Origin: Chrysochromulina tobinii
Lineage: Eukaryota; Haptophyta; Prymnesiales; Chrysochromulinaceae
Length of the DNA stretch: 17,451 bases
Assembly (NCBI GenBank): GCA_001275005.1
Contig: JWZX01002889.1
Coordinates: 1-17,451 of the forward strand
Direction of reading: 5' to 3'
The notes beneath the pieces were generated by a model that was given only the letters and a program-made list of their open reading frames with translations, made no database searches and had not been told where the DNA came from. The position numbers and the translations under genes were made by a program. Positions 16,543-17,451 of this stretch are shown one piece after another (position 1 is the stretch's first letter; the number at the start of each line of letters is the position of its first letter).

Positions 16543-17015
16543 GAAGACGGCCTTCTACAATCACATGTCTTCCTTGAAGTTCCTTCCTAAAAAAAGAGAA
16601 CTTCGACAAACCAAAAAAAGAAACCCGTCCAGCTTCAACGGACGAGTGCCACTTTTGGAGGAATTTACTACAGGACTTATGAGAAGAGGCTCAGGGCGAC
16701 CTGCAGGTTCCAGAGCTGAGAGATGAGGACAGGCTGCCAGTCGTCGGTTTACATGTATCATGTTTACATGTAACAAGATGTTCTCTTCCTTGTCTGTTCG
16801 TGTTCCAGGTTCCTTTGGCAGTGCACATTGGATGATTGGAAGGGTGTTATCGGTCATCGGGCTTTCATCGCTCGATGCAGACATTACCTCGCTGGCCCGT
16901 TGGCGCTTTCTACCATCTTCGAATTCCTCCCTAGTTCCTTGCTTTGGGGTCCAGACCCTTCTACCGGGTACTGTAGGTCTTCGACCTCGTCTCTCTCGCT
17001 GGGATTACAGGCACC
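16543..17015. other. Intergenic or 5' exon region between divergent genes
   Basis: About 473 bp, relatively AT-rich up to 16900. A minus-strand frame at 16561-16884 begins MSASSDESPMTDNTLPI and could hold 5' exon parts of the small membrane-protein gene, since poly-pyrimidine AG sites lie in it. No domain supports it. The plus side is the likely leader of the gene starting at 17016. Confidence 0.4.
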
Positions 17016-17451
17016 ATGGAGCCGCGTGGCATCTTCAGCATGGCGGTCCCGGCCGAGGTCCTAGCCGCTGCACTGGCCGAGGACGGCGGCCGTCGCTCGC
17101 GGCCCGGCGCTGTTCCGGACTACATGTACTGCTTCACGGTCGACGGACGTCGCATGCTGTATGACGTAAAACGGATCTCCTTATGTCCGAGTCGCTATTG
17201 GCCTACGGTCGCGGTGGCCTCTAGCCGTGGGGGGCCACTTGAGCACAGGGCATCTCTCGTCCGTGCGGAGTACGAGGCAGCGGCTGCCGCACTCGACGCC
17301 CGGACAGCAGCCTGGTACATTCGGACGGGGACCGCCGCCCCAGTCGGGGCACCGACGGCAGTCGATATCCTCGCTTCGTTCCCTCCAGTTCGCGGCCTGG
17401 TCTTTGGCAGCACCGCTTGCGGGGGGTCCAGGGAGGTCGGCATCCTCCTTG
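17016..17451 (+). CDS. 5' part of an unidentified protein, possibly retroelement-related
   Basis: A reading frame with a strong start context (CACCATGG) stays open for 145 codons to the window edge, so it is truncated there. It begins MEPRGIFSMAVPAEVLAAAL. Visible parts are a short domain around YCFTVDGRRMLYDVKRIS, a helix rich in Ala (LVRAEYEAAAAALDARTAAW), and ASFPPVRGLVFGST followed by SREVGILL. The last part resembles, from memory, a GLVFG...S..V..LL segment found in proteins encoded near reverse transcriptases in algal retroelements. This match is weak and the gene may be a normal cellular one. It is not in the usual closed-frame lists as it has no stop in the window. Confidence 0.5.
   Translation, partial: MEPRGIFSMAVPAEVLAAALAEDGGRRSRPGAVPDYMYCFTVDGRRMLYDVKRISLCPSRYWPTVAVASSRGGPLEHRASLVRAEYEAAAAALDARTAAWYIRTGTAAPVGAPTAVDILASFPPVRGLVFGSTACGGSREVGILL

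Noticed and set aside
16998-17016. GCTGGGATTACAGGCACCA, 19 bases matching part of the human Alu consensus
   Set aside because: The flanks do not continue as Alu on either side, and the frame beginning at 17016 fits the local algal-style coding sequence. Contamination would give a longer match, so this is taken as chance, though a read check is easy.
1-17451. tRNA, rRNA or CRISPR arrays
   Set aside because: Intergenic stretches were read for a GGTTCGANTCC-type B box with cloverleaf arms and for regularly spaced repeats; none were found. The repeats present are tandem or coding.

Overview
The window looks like nuclear DNA of a GC-rich unicellular alga, most likely a haptophyte-type protist. 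This is inferred from family content and gene style and was not checked by any search. Eukaryotic signs are two small GT-AG introns, signal peptides, a multi-ShKT prolyl 4-hydroxylase, an SLC35-type nucleotide-sugar transporter, filamin repeats, a calmodulin lobe and a PACS-like sorting protein. Genes lack operon spacing or Shine-Dalgarno sites. No rRNA, tRNA or CRISPR array was recognised.

Layout, left to right. (1) 144-4334, plus: a large mosaic filamin-repeat protein. One filamin repeat is split by a long low-complexity insert carrying an SH3-like segment, and the C-terminus resembles the Dam-like domain of tyrosine-recombinase (DIRS/Ngaro-type) retroelements. It reads through only if four one-base indels are allowed. 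(2) 5051-6571, minus: secreted 4xShKT plus prolyl 4-hydroxylase. (3) 7640-8710, minus: Golgi-type nucleotide-sugar transporter. (4) 9048-9815, minus: Q/P/M-rich protein with 16-residue repeats. (5) 10335-11423, minus: type I membrane protein with a Cys-rich ectodomain and two UVR motifs. (6) 11881-13149, minus: two EF-hands plus ankyrin repeats. (7) 13440-15896, plus: a PACS-like protein with an almost intact calmodulin C-lobe embedded in it. (8) 16264-16542, minus: small tail-anchored acidic protein. (9) 17016-window end, plus: 5' part of a gene that may be retroelement-related.

Genes 6 and 7 are divergent across about 290 bp and both encode EF-hand proteins, so they may share calcium-linked control. 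Genes 2, 3 and 5 all belong to the secretory pathway, and PACS proteins elsewhere are cytosolic sorting adaptors for it. No physical pathway or complex is proven by this.

The most noteworthy points are the PACS-calmodulin chimera with its freshly amplified linker, the filamin to retroelement-Dam fusion, a UVR-motif membrane protein, an intron whose first 25 bases are repeated at the start of the next exon, a tandem pair of hairpins at 7430-7563, and a set of seven one-base frame breaks, mostly in homopolymer runs, that all fall in the two mosaic plus-strand genes.
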